A stretch of DNA of 14,221 bases from Anaerolineales bacterium UBA3940 (GCA_002385675.1 DGDY01000325.1:16249-30469); one strand, 5' to 3'. Counted from the stretch's first letter, positions 6,820 to 13,940 are shown. Notes: generated by a model not told the origin, from the letters alone. Made by a program: numbers and translations.

Positions 6820-6832
6820 GCGCTCCCGCCTA
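6817..6832. terminator. Hairpin made of two convergent stop codons
   Basis: TAGGCG (6817-6822), loop CTCC and CGCCTA (6827-6832) form a perfect 6-bp stem. The first arm starts with the lipoprotein gene's TAG, and the second arm is the complement of chrA's TAG. It is the only structure between the two genes. It could act as a compact bidirectional 3' end, though no U-tract is present. Confidence 0.4.
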
Positions 6833-8014
6833 GCCGAGCAGCAGCAGCGCGATCCCGACGAGCGCCGCGCCCGCAATCAGCCACGTTGTGTTGACGCGGT
6901 AGCGGATGATCAGCACGGCGGAGATCGACGCGATCAGCACGGTGAGCGGGTCCACGAAGGCCGCGCGGCTCAACTCGATAGTCACGGCAGCCATCAGCCC
7001 CAGCGAGCAGACGTTCACGCCGTCGAGGAAGCCGCCCACCCACGCCGACTCGCGCAGGCGCGGGATGAGCGGGTTGCTCAGCGAGACGAACACGAACGCG
7101 GGCAGGAAGATGGCCACCGTCGCGAGGATCGCGCCGGGCACCCCGCCGAGCAGGAAGCCGACGAACGTCGCAGTGGTGAACACCGGGCCCGGCGTGAACT
7201 GCCCGATCGCAACGGCGTCGATGAGTTGCGTGGTGGTCAGCCAGCCGAGCCGGTCCACAAAGTCGGCCTCAAGAAACGCCAGCAGCGTGTAGCCGCTGCC
7301 GTACAGTACCGCGCCGATCTTGAGGAACGTCAGGAAGAGCACGCCGAAGCTGAAGGGCACGGCAGCAGCGGTCAGTGCGGCGGGCAGGCCGGCCCCGGCA
7401 AGCGGCGCCAGCACTCCGAGCCCGCCGCCCCCGCGCAGCAGGCGGGGCGCATTCAGCACGAGCATCACCGCCACGCCCCCGCCGATCAGCAGTAGCACGC
7501 TGTCAAAGCCGAGGAAATACAGCCCGAATACGGCCAGCCCGGCCAGCGCCGTCACCGGCCCGGTGATGGCCTGCCGCCCCAGGCTGACCAGCGCATTCGC
7601 GACGATGGCAATGACGACCGGCTTGATGGCGTACAGCATCGCGTCGGCGGCGGGCGTGGCGCCGAACCTCACGTAGACCCAGGCCAGCGCGATCACCATG
7701 ACCACCGCCGGGGCGATGAAGCTCGCGCCGCCGACGATCAGCCCCGGCCAGCCCGCACGCACGTAGCTCAGGTGGATAGCCATCTCGGTTGAGTTGGGGC
7801 CGGGGATCAGGTTCGTCGCGCCGAGCAGGTCGAGGAAGTGCTGCTCGGTGACCCACCTGCGCCGCCTGACGATCTCGTCGTGCATGATGGCGATGTGCGC
7901 CGCCGGGCCGCCGAACGCCGTCAGGCCGAGGCGCAGCATCAGCCGGAACACCTCACCGAGATTCCCTCGCGCGGGCGTGGCCTGAGGGGTCGCGTCTGGC
8001 GCGTCGTCGCTCAT
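6830..8014 (-). CDS. chrA: Chromate transporter family protein (ChrA, two-domain)
   Basis: The CHR family exports chromate, driven by the membrane potential; many members have unproven substrates. This 394-residue protein is the long form, with two homologous CHR domains. The first carries FGGPAAH (34-40) and PGPNSTEMAI (71-80). The second carries KIGAVLYGSGY (232-242) and GQFTPGPVFTTATFVGF (271-287). Ten or more membrane helices are evident. The first 17 residues are a polar cytoplasmic leader. It starts 6 bases after the stop of the VOC gene and has no strong ribosome-binding site, suggesting translational coupling. The stop is 10 bases from that of the convergent lipoprotein gene. The upstream phosphatase and VOC genes do not suggest a role in chromate resistance, so real substrate and regulation are open. 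Confidence 0.9.
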   Translation of the reverse strand: MSDDAPDATPQATPARGNLGEVFRLMLRLGLTAFGGPAAHIAIMHDEIVRRRRWVTEQHFLDLLGATNLIPGPNSTEMAIHLSYVRAGWPGLIVGGASFIAPAVVMVIALAWVYVRFGATPAADAMLYAIKPVVIAIVANALVSLGRQAITGPVTALAGLAVFGLYFLGFDSVLLLIGGGVAVMLVLNAPRLLRGGGGLGVLAPLAGAGLPAALTAAAVPFSFGVLFLTFLKIGAVLYGSGYTLLAFLEADFVDRLGWLTTTQLIDAVAIGQFTPGPVFTTATFVGFLLGGVPGAILATVAIFLPAFVFVSLSNPLIPRLRESAWVGGFLDGVNVCSLGLMAAVTIELSRAAFVDPLTVLIASISAVLIIRYRVNTTWLIAGAALVGIALLLLG

Positions 8015-8020
8015 GCCGGG

Positions 8021-8548
8021 TTACTCAGCCGGGTAAACCTTCTCGGGCGGGTGGCGGCGGGCCGGGCGCTCGATCAGCTCCAGCGTAATGCCGAGCATCG
8101 CCTCGGTGTTGAGGTACGCATACCAGCCGTCGCCATCCGGCCCGAAGCCGCGCCCGTCCATCAGGACGCTCAGCCCGGCGGCGCGGGCCTGTTCAAGTGC
8201 CTCCGTCATGCTGGGGACGTACAGCCCGAAGTGCTGCACGCCGTAGCCGTGCGCCTCAATGAACTCGTCGTAGAGCGACGGGCCGCGCACGGGCTGGATA
8301 AGCTCGATGCGCGTCGTGCCGAAGTGCGACAGCGCGATCCGCATGCTGTAGTCTGCGGGCTCGCCCCGGTATGTCATCTCGGAGACGAGCGGGCGCTCGT
8401 AGGTGTAGAAGTGCCAGGGGCCGATGTCAAACAGGCGGTGATAGTACTCGACCGCTGCGTCCAGATCGGGCACGAGGATGCCGACCTGCGTCACGCCGTT
8501 GTGATGGAAGGGGAGCGGCAGGGCGTTGGGGTTCAGGTTGGGAAGCAT
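8021..8548 (-). CDS. VOC-fold (glyoxalase/methylmalonyl-CoA epimerase-like) protein
   Basis: The 175-residue protein shows the paired beta-alpha-beta-beta-beta modules of the vicinal oxygen chelate superfamily. Module one starts at VTQVGILVPDLDAAVEYY and module two at YGVQHFGLYVPSMTEALEQA. Putative metal ligands fall at the expected places: Q21 (in place of the more usual His), E82 in IELIQP, H106 in VQHFGL and E157 in LELIE. The superfamily includes epimerases, glyoxalases, dioxygenases and resistance proteins, so no reaction can be assigned. The methylmalonyl-CoA-epimerase-like layout is the closest I can suggest. The ATG at 8548 has AAGGA about 6 bases upstream. It lies between the phosphatase (32 bases) and chrA (6 bases) and is probably co-transcribed. 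Confidence 0.85.
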   Translation of the reverse strand: MLPNLNPNALPLPFHHNGVTQVGILVPDLDAAVEYYHRLFDIGPWHFYTYERPLVSEMTYRGEPADYSMRIALSHFGTTRIELIQPVRGPSLYDEFIEAHGYGVQHFGLYVPSMTEALEQARAAGLSVLMDGRGFGPDGDGWYAYLNTEAMLGITLELIERPARRHPPEKVYPAE

Positions 8549-8580
8549 AGGTGTCCTTTCTACGCAGTGGGCGTGTGTTG

Positions 8581-10695
8581 TTATGATGATACCTTATCGT
8601 CCAGCGAGGGAAGCTCGCGGCGGACAACGAGCAGGGTGATGTCGTCGTCCTGTGGTGCGTCGTCGATGAAGTCGAGCGTCGTCTGCAGGATGCCCTCACG
8701 AACGGCCTGCGCCGACTCGCCGAGGTGCCGCCGCACGACGGCGCGCAGCCGATCCTCGCCGAAGAACTCGCCCTGCGCGTTGCGCGCCTCGGTAATGCCG
8801 TCCGTGTACATGACCAGCAGGTCGCCGGGCATCAGCCCGACGCTGCCGCGCTCCCATGTCACGCCGGGCAGCACACCGAGCGGAATGCCGGTGTTGACGA
8901 GCGCCCGCAGCGGCGCTTCGCCGCGCCCCGGTCGGTGACGGAACAGCAGCGGCGGGTTGTGGCCTGCGTTGGCGTACGTCAGGATGGACATGCGCGGGTC
9001 GAGGATGCCGAGAAAGACGGTCACAAACAGGTCGCTGTGTGTGTCCTGCAGGATGCACTGGTTGGCCGTGTTGAGCACCCGCTCCGGGTGGTAGGCGTAG
9101 TTGTCCGGGTAGCGGCTGGAGTACTCCGTCAGGTAGGTGCGGATCAGCGTGCGGGCGAGGGCCATGTACAGCGCCGCACCAACGCCCTTGTCCGCAACGT
9201 CGGCGATGACGATGCCGAGCCGCCCGTCCCACAGCGGGATCAGGTCGAAGAAGTCGCCGGACGTCTCCCGCGCGGAAACGAGCGACGCGGTGATCTGCCA
9301 GCCCTCGATGGCGGGCGGCGTGTCGGGCAGGAAGCTGGCCTGGATGTTCCCGGCGATCTCAAGCTCCTGCGAGCTGCGCTGGTGCTGGAGTGTGTCGCGG
9401 TAGACCTTGATGCTGTGCAGTGCCGAGGCGACCTGCGCCGCGAGCGACTGGGCGGCGGGGTACACTGCGTCGATGCTGCCCTGCGACGGGTGGCGCGAGA
9501 TGAACAGCCCGCCGACCGCCTCGCCGCTTTCCACATCTACGATGGGCAGCAGCAGCACGTGCCGGGTGAGCGGCTCGTGGCTCCAGGGCGCGTGGCTGCC
9601 CTTTGAGAGCTGGTGCGGCTCCGGGTTGGCCCGGATGTACTGCCATACCGACTCGCCCGCGCCGCTCCAGTCCTCCGGGTAGCGCACGAGCACCTCGTCG
9701 GGGAAGCGGCGCAGTTCGACGAGGCTGTGCGAGAACATGCCGGGCAGGTACTCGCGCAGCACCTCGGGCAGCGTCGCAGGGTTGAAGGGCACGCCGAGCA
9801 GCGCGCGGCCAAGCTGCTCCAGCCGCTCCAGCTCGCGGGTGCGCTGGCGGGTCCGCTCGACGGCGAGGCTGAGCCGCGAGCCCATGATGTTGGCGACGAG
9901 CACCGCGCCGAGGATGAACAGGTAGACAAACGGCCCGCTGGCGGCGAAGATGCCGGCAATCACGGCGGCGAGCGGCAGCGTGAGGTACGTCAGCCCGAAC
10001 CACAGCATGAGCGTCCGGGTGATGGCCCGGAAGCCCTGCGCATCGCGGGAGAGGGCGGCGGTCATGCGCAGGTACAGCCCGGTGAGCGGCAGTGCGAGCA
10101 CGGTGCTGCTCGCGATGTGGATCACCGTGGCATAGAGGGCGGGTAGAAGCTGCGGCAGCGCCAGCCCACCAATCGGGATCGTGCCGCCAAGCTGGCGGTA
10201 CACCGCCAGCCCCAGCAGGGCGGGGATCACGCTCGACGTGGTGTTGAGCAGGGCATCGCGCACGCTGGTCATCTTCTCGACGATCCGGGCGTCGCGCTCC
10301 CAGTCGATGAGCAGCCGGGTGAGGTCCGCCAGCACGATGAGCCACAGCACGCTCGGGCCAAAGACGAGCGCCGCGGACCAGGTGACGATTCCCTCGACTG
10401 AACTGGCGGTTGTGCCGTAGACGCCGGGGCTGATCTCGACGATGAGGAAGAGGTAGAACCGCTGGAAGGCCGCGATGAGGGCGAACAGCGCGAGCATCAA
10501 CCCCCAGTTGGCGCTCAGCACGCGCAGGTTGCTGACGGCAGCCAGCCAGACGAACCCGATCAGACTCAGCGGTACGATGTACAGCAGCGCCCCGAACGTG
10601 ACAACGGCGTTCTGACGCTCGATGTCACTCAGGTCGGCCATCTCCGGCCAGATGCGGCTGATGACCGGCAGGAGGCGCTGTTCAACACGGTCCAT
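8581..10695 (-). CDS. Membrane sensor PP2C-type (SpoIIE) serine phosphatase
   Basis: The 704-residue protein has three parts. Residues about 30-272 hold seven or eight membrane helices of no family I can name. Residues about 285-430 resemble a GAF-like sensor, preceded by an RTRELERLEQLG helical linker. Residues about 445-692 are a SpoIIE/PP2C phosphatase. Metal ligands are visible: GDFFD (480-484), IADVADKG (497-504), YTDG (630-633) and DDDITLLV (683-690). ANAGHNPP (575-582) is also typical. Such enzymes dephosphorylate anti-anti-sigma (STAS) proteins in partner switches, so this one probably links a membrane or ligand signal to transcription or another output. No STAS or HPK-like kinase gene lies in the window. 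The ATG at 10695 is preferred: the upstream TTG at 10758 lies within the predicted promoter. Confidence 0.9.
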   Translation of the reverse strand: MDRVEQRLLPVISRIWPEMADLSDIERQNAVVTFGALLYIVPLSLIGFVWLAAVSNLRVLSANWGLMLALFALIAAFQRFYLFLIVEISPGVYGTTASSVEGIVTWSAALVFGPSVLWLIVLADLTRLLIDWERDARIVEKMTSVRDALLNTTSSVIPALLGLAVYRQLGGTIPIGGLALPQLLPALYATVIHIASSTVLALPLTGLYLRMTAALSRDAQGFRAITRTLMLWFGLTYLTLPLAAVIAGIFAASGPFVYLFILGAVLVANIMGSRLSLAVERTRQRTRELERLEQLGRALLGVPFNPATLPEVLREYLPGMFSHSLVELRRFPDEVLVRYPEDWSGAGESVWQYIRANPEPHQLSKGSHAPWSHEPLTRHVLLLPIVDVESGEAVGGLFISRHPSQGSIDAVYPAAQSLAAQVASALHSIKVYRDTLQHQRSSQELEIAGNIQASFLPDTPPAIEGWQITASLVSARETSGDFFDLIPLWDGRLGIVIADVADKGVGAALYMALARTLIRTYLTEYSSRYPDNYAYHPERVLNTANQCILQDTHSDLFVTVFLGILDPRMSILTYANAGHNPPLLFRHRPGRGEAPLRALVNTGIPLGVLPGVTWERGSVGLMPGDLLVMYTDGITEARNAQGEFFGEDRLRAVVRRHLGESAQAVREGILQTTLDFIDDAPQDDDITLLVVRRELPSLDDKVSS

Positions 10696-10736
10696 GCTTG
10701 CAGCCCGTCCAGTTTCAAAGGGATTGCCACCCTCTA

Positions 10737-10765
10737 ATCGTACAGGGCTTCGATGCAATCATCAA
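10737..10765 (-). promoter_or_regulatory. Likely promoter of phosphatase-VOC-chrA unit
   Basis: On the minus strand TTGATG (10760-10765), a 17-base spacer and TACGAT (10737-10742) match the consensus at four of six positions each. The start would be near 10730, about 35 bases before the ATG at 10695. It follows directly after the hairpin that closes the proline dehydrogenase gene. Confidence 0.4.
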
Positions 10766-10786
10766 CGAACTGGCACGGTGGGGCTG

Positions 10787-10818
10787 CTGGCCCTTCTCCC
10801 ATATGGGAAAAGGGCCAG
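10787..10818 (-). terminator. Long hairpin downstream of proline dehydrogenase
   Basis: CTGGCCCTT (10787-10795) pairs with AAGGGCCAG (10810-10818). After one mismatch, TCCC (10797-10800) pairs with GGGA (10805-10808) around an ATAT loop. Thirteen pairs with one mismatch make it the strongest structure in the window. It lies 36 bases beyond the PRODH stop. No U-run follows in the transcript, so it is either a non-canonical terminator or an intergenic palindromic repeat. Confidence 0.5.
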
Positions 10819-10853
10819 AATGTGAGGAGGTGACAGCAGGCTGCGGTGCCAGC

Positions 10854-11789
10854 CTAGCGCCGGAAGAAGTTGCTGACGAAGAACCAGACGTTGGCGGGGC
10901 GCTCGGCGAGGCGGCGCATGAAGTACGGATACCACTCCGTGCCATACGGGACGTATACCCGTACGCGGTAGTCCTGTGCGGCGAGTTCCTCCTGCAGCGC
11001 GCTGCGCACGCCGTACAGCATCTGGAACTCAAAACGGCTGCGCGGGATGCCAAAGGCCGCCGCAAAGCCCTTCGCCTGGTTGATGATCCGCTCGTCGTGG
11101 GTTGCGATGCCGGGGTAGCCGCAGCCATTGCTGGCCGCTTTGAGCAGGACCTCCATGTTGCGGATGTAAGCCTGATCCACGTCGCGCTTGTTCGGGTAGG
11201 CGACGCTGGGAGGCTCCTTGTACGCGCCCTTGCACAGGCGGATGCCCGCACATTCCTCGACCAGCCGGGCGATGTCGTCGTCGCTGCGGTACAGGTACGC
11301 CTGGATCACCGTGCGCACGTTGTCGAAACCGTCCTCCGCCCGTAGCGCGCGGAACATGTCAAGCGTGCGGTCGGTGTAGGTGTGGTCCTCCATGTCGATG
11401 GTGATGCGGATGTCGCGGTCGAGGTCGCGGGCGCAGGCGAGGATCTGGCGCAGGTTGTCGCGGCAGAGCGCCTCGTCCACGTCAAGCCCCAGCGCGGTGA
11501 GCTTCAGCGAGACCCACGCGTCGAGGTCGTTGGCATCGATGGCCTCCAATAGCTCGATATAGGCATCTTTCATGGCGCGCGCCTTGCCCGGCTCGTCGAT
11601 GCTCTCCCCGAGCACGTCGAGGGTGGCGGTCAGCCCTTTGGCGTTGAGCTGGCGCACCACCTCAACCGCCTCCTGAAGCGTCTCCCCGGCGACGAAGCGC
11701 CGCACCACACGCTTGGTGACGCGCCAGTTGCTGACGATCTTCTGGGCCCAGGCTGCCTGTGCAAGATAGAGAAGCAGGGATCGTAGCAT
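10854..11789 (-). CDS. Proline dehydrogenase (monofunctional)
   Basis: PRODH oxidises L-proline to 1-pyrroline-5-carboxylate using FAD and passes electrons to quinone at the membrane. The 311-residue length matches the short single-domain enzymes. Family motifs run in order: FVAGETL (32-38), LDVLGE (57-62), VSLKLTALG (93-101), DMEDHTYT (132-139), VIQAYLYRS (161-169), RLCKGAYKEP (184-193), ATHD (229-232), EFQMLYGVR (254-262) and the proline-site segment with YPYFMRRLAER (287-297). All expected FAD- and substrate-contacting residues appear present. The hydrophobic N-terminus (LRSLLLYLAQAAWAQ) fits membrane association. No P5C dehydrogenase gene is in the window. The ATG at 11789 fits the family N-terminus but has no close Shine-Dalgarno; AAGGGG lies about 17 bases upstream. 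Confidence 0.95.
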   Translation of the reverse strand: MLRSLLLYLAQAAWAQKIVSNWRVTKRVVRRFVAGETLQEAVEVVRQLNAKGLTATLDVLGESIDEPGKARAMKDAYIELLEAIDANDLDAWVSLKLTALGLDVDEALCRDNLRQILACARDLDRDIRITIDMEDHTYTDRTLDMFRALRAEDGFDNVRTVIQAYLYRSDDDIARLVEECAGIRLCKGAYKEPPSVAYPNKRDVDQAYIRNMEVLLKAASNGCGYPGIATHDERIINQAKGFAAAFGIPRSRFEFQMLYGVRSALQEELAAQDYRVRVYVPYGTEWYPYFMRRLAERPANVWFFVSNFFRR

Positions 11790-11882
11790 GGTGGGTCTGG
11801 TTAACCCCTTTCTTCATGTTCAGCGCCTTAAGAGCAGGCGGCTCTGCGGGTGCTACCGCTTCGGCGATGGAGATCAAACAGG

Positions 11883-11907
11883 GCCGGGGTCACTTTACGA
11901 CCCCGGC
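11883..11907 (-). terminator. Perfect 9-bp hairpin with stop codon in its loop
   Basis: GCCGGGGTC (11883-11891) pairs perfectly with GACCCCGGC (11899-11907) around a 7-base loop that contains the stop codon (11895-11897) of the thioredoxin-like gene. On the minus strand the stem is followed by CCTGTTTGATC, a weak U-tract. It is the most terminator-like structure in the window and would separate this gene from proline dehydrogenase. Confidence 0.55.
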
Positions 11908-12950
11908 ACAACGCAGGACGTGAATGTAAATGAGTACAGGGCCAGACCGTTCGCGCGGAAGATTAACTCAAGCTCGTGCGCGCCATACTCCGGGTTGCGC
12001 ACCAGTTCGTACATGCGTGGGCGGTCGACGAGGATATACGTAATGCCGCCGTCGTCGTACAGGATGTCGGCTCCGGCGTTCTCCGGCGTTAGCGGCTGGC
12101 CGTCCTGAAAGACCTCAACCCGCGGCTCGACACCGGCGGGGCGCAGGTTAAGCGTCACCTCGACCGGGTCGGCGGACGGGCTGAGCACGACGTTGACCCC
12201 GACGGCGCGGTACGGCAGTAGGATGCGGCCCATCTCCTGCCCGGCAAACGAGAAGCTCTCCGGGCCGGCCCGCCAGATGCCGCCCGCGTAGAAGAACGGC
12301 TCCTTGCGCTCGCGGGCAGGCGGAAGCTCGTACACGATAGGGCTGCCCATGGCGTAGCCCTGCCGGTTGCCAAGCGATCCGCGCTGGTAGCCGGCGTACA
12401 GTTCCGGTGTGGTAGGGTAGCAGGCCGCGCCGGGCTGATCCTCCGGACGGAGTGGCTCCATCACCGGCGGGAAGCTGGCGTCGGGGTTGTGCAGGCGCAG
12501 TGCCGCCTGAATAGCCCGTTCCGTCTCCGCGTAACGCCCTTCGCCCCGCACGTGGTAGCGGATGTAGCCGTCCCGGTCGATCAGGTACTTGGTCGGCCAG
12601 GCACGGTTCGCGTAGCGATCCCAGTTGGCGTAGTCATTATCGAGCAGCACCGGGTAGCGAATGCCGTACTCCTCGATGGCGCTCTGGACCTGCGTGCGGG
12701 AGCGGGCAAAGGGGAACTCGGGCGTATGTATGCCTACCACCACGAAGTCGCACGCGGCGTAGCGCTCGTACCAGCTTGTCACGTAGGGAAGGGTACGAAT
12801 ACAATTGATGCAGGTGTAGTCCCAGAAGTCGATCAGCACGGTACGACCGAGCAGGCGCTCTCGCGTGAGCGGCTGCTCAACGTTAAGCCACTCGCCGGGT
12901 GCAAACTCCGGGGCGCGTACCATCCGGGGGGCAAGCAATCGGTCGTCCAT
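11895..12950 (-). CDS. Thioredoxin-like protein with DipZ-like C-terminal domain
   Basis: Residues 15-150 form a thioredoxin/redoxin fold with the redox pair C47 and C50 in DYTCINCIRTLP, the GIHTPEFPFARS segment (73-84) and the cis-proline loop AWPTKYLID (117-125). This layout matches the soluble redoxin domain of DipZ-type proteins. Residues about 190-351 form a beta-rich domain, with alternating strands such as RILLPYRAVGVNVVL and VEVTLNLRPAG, resembling the carbohydrate-module-like C-terminus of mycobacterial DipZ. The DsbD/CcdA membrane domain of DipZ is absent, and there is no signal peptide or lipobox, so it appears cytoplasmic and stand-alone. Its electron donor is not in the window. 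A TAAAAT box ends six bases before the ATG at 12950, suggesting a leaderless mRNA. Confidence 0.85.
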   Translation of the reverse strand: MDDRLLAPRMVRAPEFAPGEWLNVEQPLTRERLLGRTVLIDFWDYTCINCIRTLPYVTSWYERYAACDFVVVGIHTPEFPFARSRTQVQSAIEEYGIRYPVLLDNDYANWDRYANRAWPTKYLIDRDGYIRYHVRGEGRYAETERAIQAALRLHNPDASFPPVMEPLRPEDQPGAACYPTTPELYAGYQRGSLGNRQGYAMGSPIVYELPPARERKEPFFYAGGIWRAGPESFSFAGQEMGRILLPYRAVGVNVVLSPSADPVEVTLNLRPAGVEPRVEVFQDGQPLTPENAGADILYDDGGITYILVDRPRMYELVRNPEYGAHELELIFRANGLALYSFTFTSCVVPGS

Positions 12951-12956
12951 ATCCCA

Positions 12957-12962
12957 ATTTTA
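12957..12962 (-). promoter_or_regulatory. -10 box of thioredoxin-like gene; possible leaderless start
   Basis: The minus strand reads TAAAAT, then TGGGAT, then ATG. Six bases between the -10 and the ATG place transcription start at or next to the A of the start codon. No convincing -35 is seen. Confidence 0.4.
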
Positions 12963-13002
12963 GCACAATCATGTACAGACCACAGAGCCGCCGGACAGGG
13001 AT

Positions 13003-13016
13003 GTGACAAATGACAC
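13003..13016. promoter_or_regulatory. Operator-like dyad in divergent promoter region
   Basis: GTGACAAATGACAC has the symmetric pattern GTG-x-CA-xx-TG-x-CAC. It lies between the divergent thioredoxin-like and RNA methyltransferase genes and could bind a dimeric regulator of either. No regulator family is recognised. Confidence 0.3.
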
Positions 13017-13049
13017 CGGGCGGCGCGCCCGCCTCGCCGAGCAGAGAAG

Positions 13050-13781
13050 ATGACCATCCGCCTCAAAAGCTACCGCAAGAACTTCGAGCACTCCTACAGC
13101 TTTGGCGTATTCACGACGATTGAGTTGCTGGAGTACCGGCCCGAGCAGGCCGTGAGGGTGCTTATCCACTCCAAAGGCGAGGGCAACGCCGGGGTGGGGA
13201 AGATCCGCGCGTTGTGTGCGGAGCACGGCATCCCGTTCGAGGTGGCCGACTCGACCGTCGAGCGGCTGGCCCAGCGCGGCGATACGTATGCCATCGGCGT
13301 GTTTCGCAAGGCGGCGTTGCAGCTCAACCCGGCGGCGAGCCACCTCGTGCTCGTCAACCCCGGCGACATGGGCAACCTCGGCACCATCCTGCGCACGATG
13401 CAGGGCTTCGGTATCTCCGACCTCGCCATCATCCCTCCGGCGGCGGACATCTATGACCCGCGTGTGGTGCGGGCGTCGATGGGCGCGCTGTTCCGGACGC
13501 GCTTCGCGGAGTTCGAGTCGATCCACGCCTACCGCGAGGCGTTCAAAGACCACGCGCTGTACTCCTTCATGACGGACGGCACGACGCGCCTGCAGGAGGC
13601 GTGGTTCACGCCGCCGTTCGCGCTGATCTTCGGCAACGAGAGCGCGGGCCTGCCGGATGAGTTCCGCACGCTCGGCACGAGCGTGACCATCCCGCATACC
13701 GACGCCATCGACTCGCTGAACCTCGCCATCGCGGTCGGGATTGCGCTCTATGAGAGTACCAAGGCGAGCTTCGCGGGGTAG
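13050..13781 (+). CDS. TrmH family (SPOUT) RNA methyltransferase
   Basis: These enzymes methylate ribose 2'-O (some modify bases) in tRNA or rRNA, using S-adenosylmethionine bound in a trefoil knot, and act as dimers. The 243-residue protein has an N-terminal L30e-like substrate-binding region (about 5-92). The SpoU catalytic domain has motif 1 NPGDMGNLGTILRT (103-116, with the catalytic-type Arg), motif 2 IFGNESAGLP (193-202) and motif 3 IPHTDAIDSLNLAIAVGIALYE (214-235). Motif 2 has Ser where Gly is common, and motif 3 has Asp before SLN; both look like subfamily features rather than damage. The exact RNA target cannot be told from sequence. The ATG at 13050 has a weak AGAGAAG site directly upstream. 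Confidence 0.9.
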   Translation: MTIRLKSYRKNFEHSYSFGVFTTIELLEYRPEQAVRVLIHSKGEGNAGVGKIRALCAEHGIPFEVADSTVERLAQRGDTYAIGVFRKAALQLNPAASHLVLVNPGDMGNLGTILRTMQGFGISDLAIIPPAADIYDPRVVRASMGALFRTRFAEFESIHAYREAFKDHALYSFMTDGTTRLQEAWFTPPFALIFGNESAGLPDEFRTLGTSVTIPHTDAIDSLNLAIAVGIALYESTKASFAG

Positions 13782-13809
13782 GGGTGAGGGGTGAGGTTCG
13801 TCGGGAAGC

Positions 13810-13830
13810 GCCGCGGATAAACGTCGCGGC
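13810..13830 (+). terminator. Hairpin after TrmH-like gene (weak terminator candidate)
   Basis: GCCGCG (13810-13815) pairs with CGCGGC (13825-13830) around a 9-base loop, 29 bases beyond the stop codon. No U-run follows. The purine-rich GGGGTGAGG repeats just before it (about 13780-13797) have no clear role. Confidence 0.3.
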
Positions 13831-13881
13831 TAGAGGATGAGAACATGAGATACCGCCTTGCTCCGGGGCGGTTGGATAGGG

Positions 13882-13910
13882 TTCGACTGGCGGACGAAAA
13901 CAGCTATAAT
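13882..13910 (+). promoter_or_regulatory. Promoter of EamA transporter gene
   Basis: A perfect TATAAT (13905-13910) lies 17 bases after a poor -35, TTCGAC (13882-13887). Transcription would start near 13917, about 24 bases before the ATG, with AGGAGG (13931-13936) inside that leader. Confidence 0.5.
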
Positions 13911-13940
13911 AAGCGGTTCTCGTTTATGTCAGGAGGCCCG

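Noticed and set aside
7838..8938. Plus-strand open frame of 366 codons across chrA, the VOC gene and the phosphatase
   Set aside because: It crosses three minus-strand genes with clear motifs; it has no recognisable family and an Arg/Ala/Val-rich shadow composition.
9359..10345. Minus-strand open frame of 328 codons in another frame within the phosphatase gene
   Set aside because: The SpoIIE/membrane frame explains the region; this one is Ala/Arg/Pro/His-rich and has no motif.
11662..11877. Minus-strand 71-codon frame overlapping the 5' end of proline dehydrogenase
   Set aside because: More than half overlaps PRODH in another frame and turns Arg/Gly/Ala-rich there. It contains a plausible leader ATG but has no conserved features.
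13845..13940. N-terminal extension of the EamA gene by 32 codons
   Set aside because: It would cover a perfect TATAAT and the AGGAGG Shine-Dalgarno site, and the added residues are not membrane-like or family-like.
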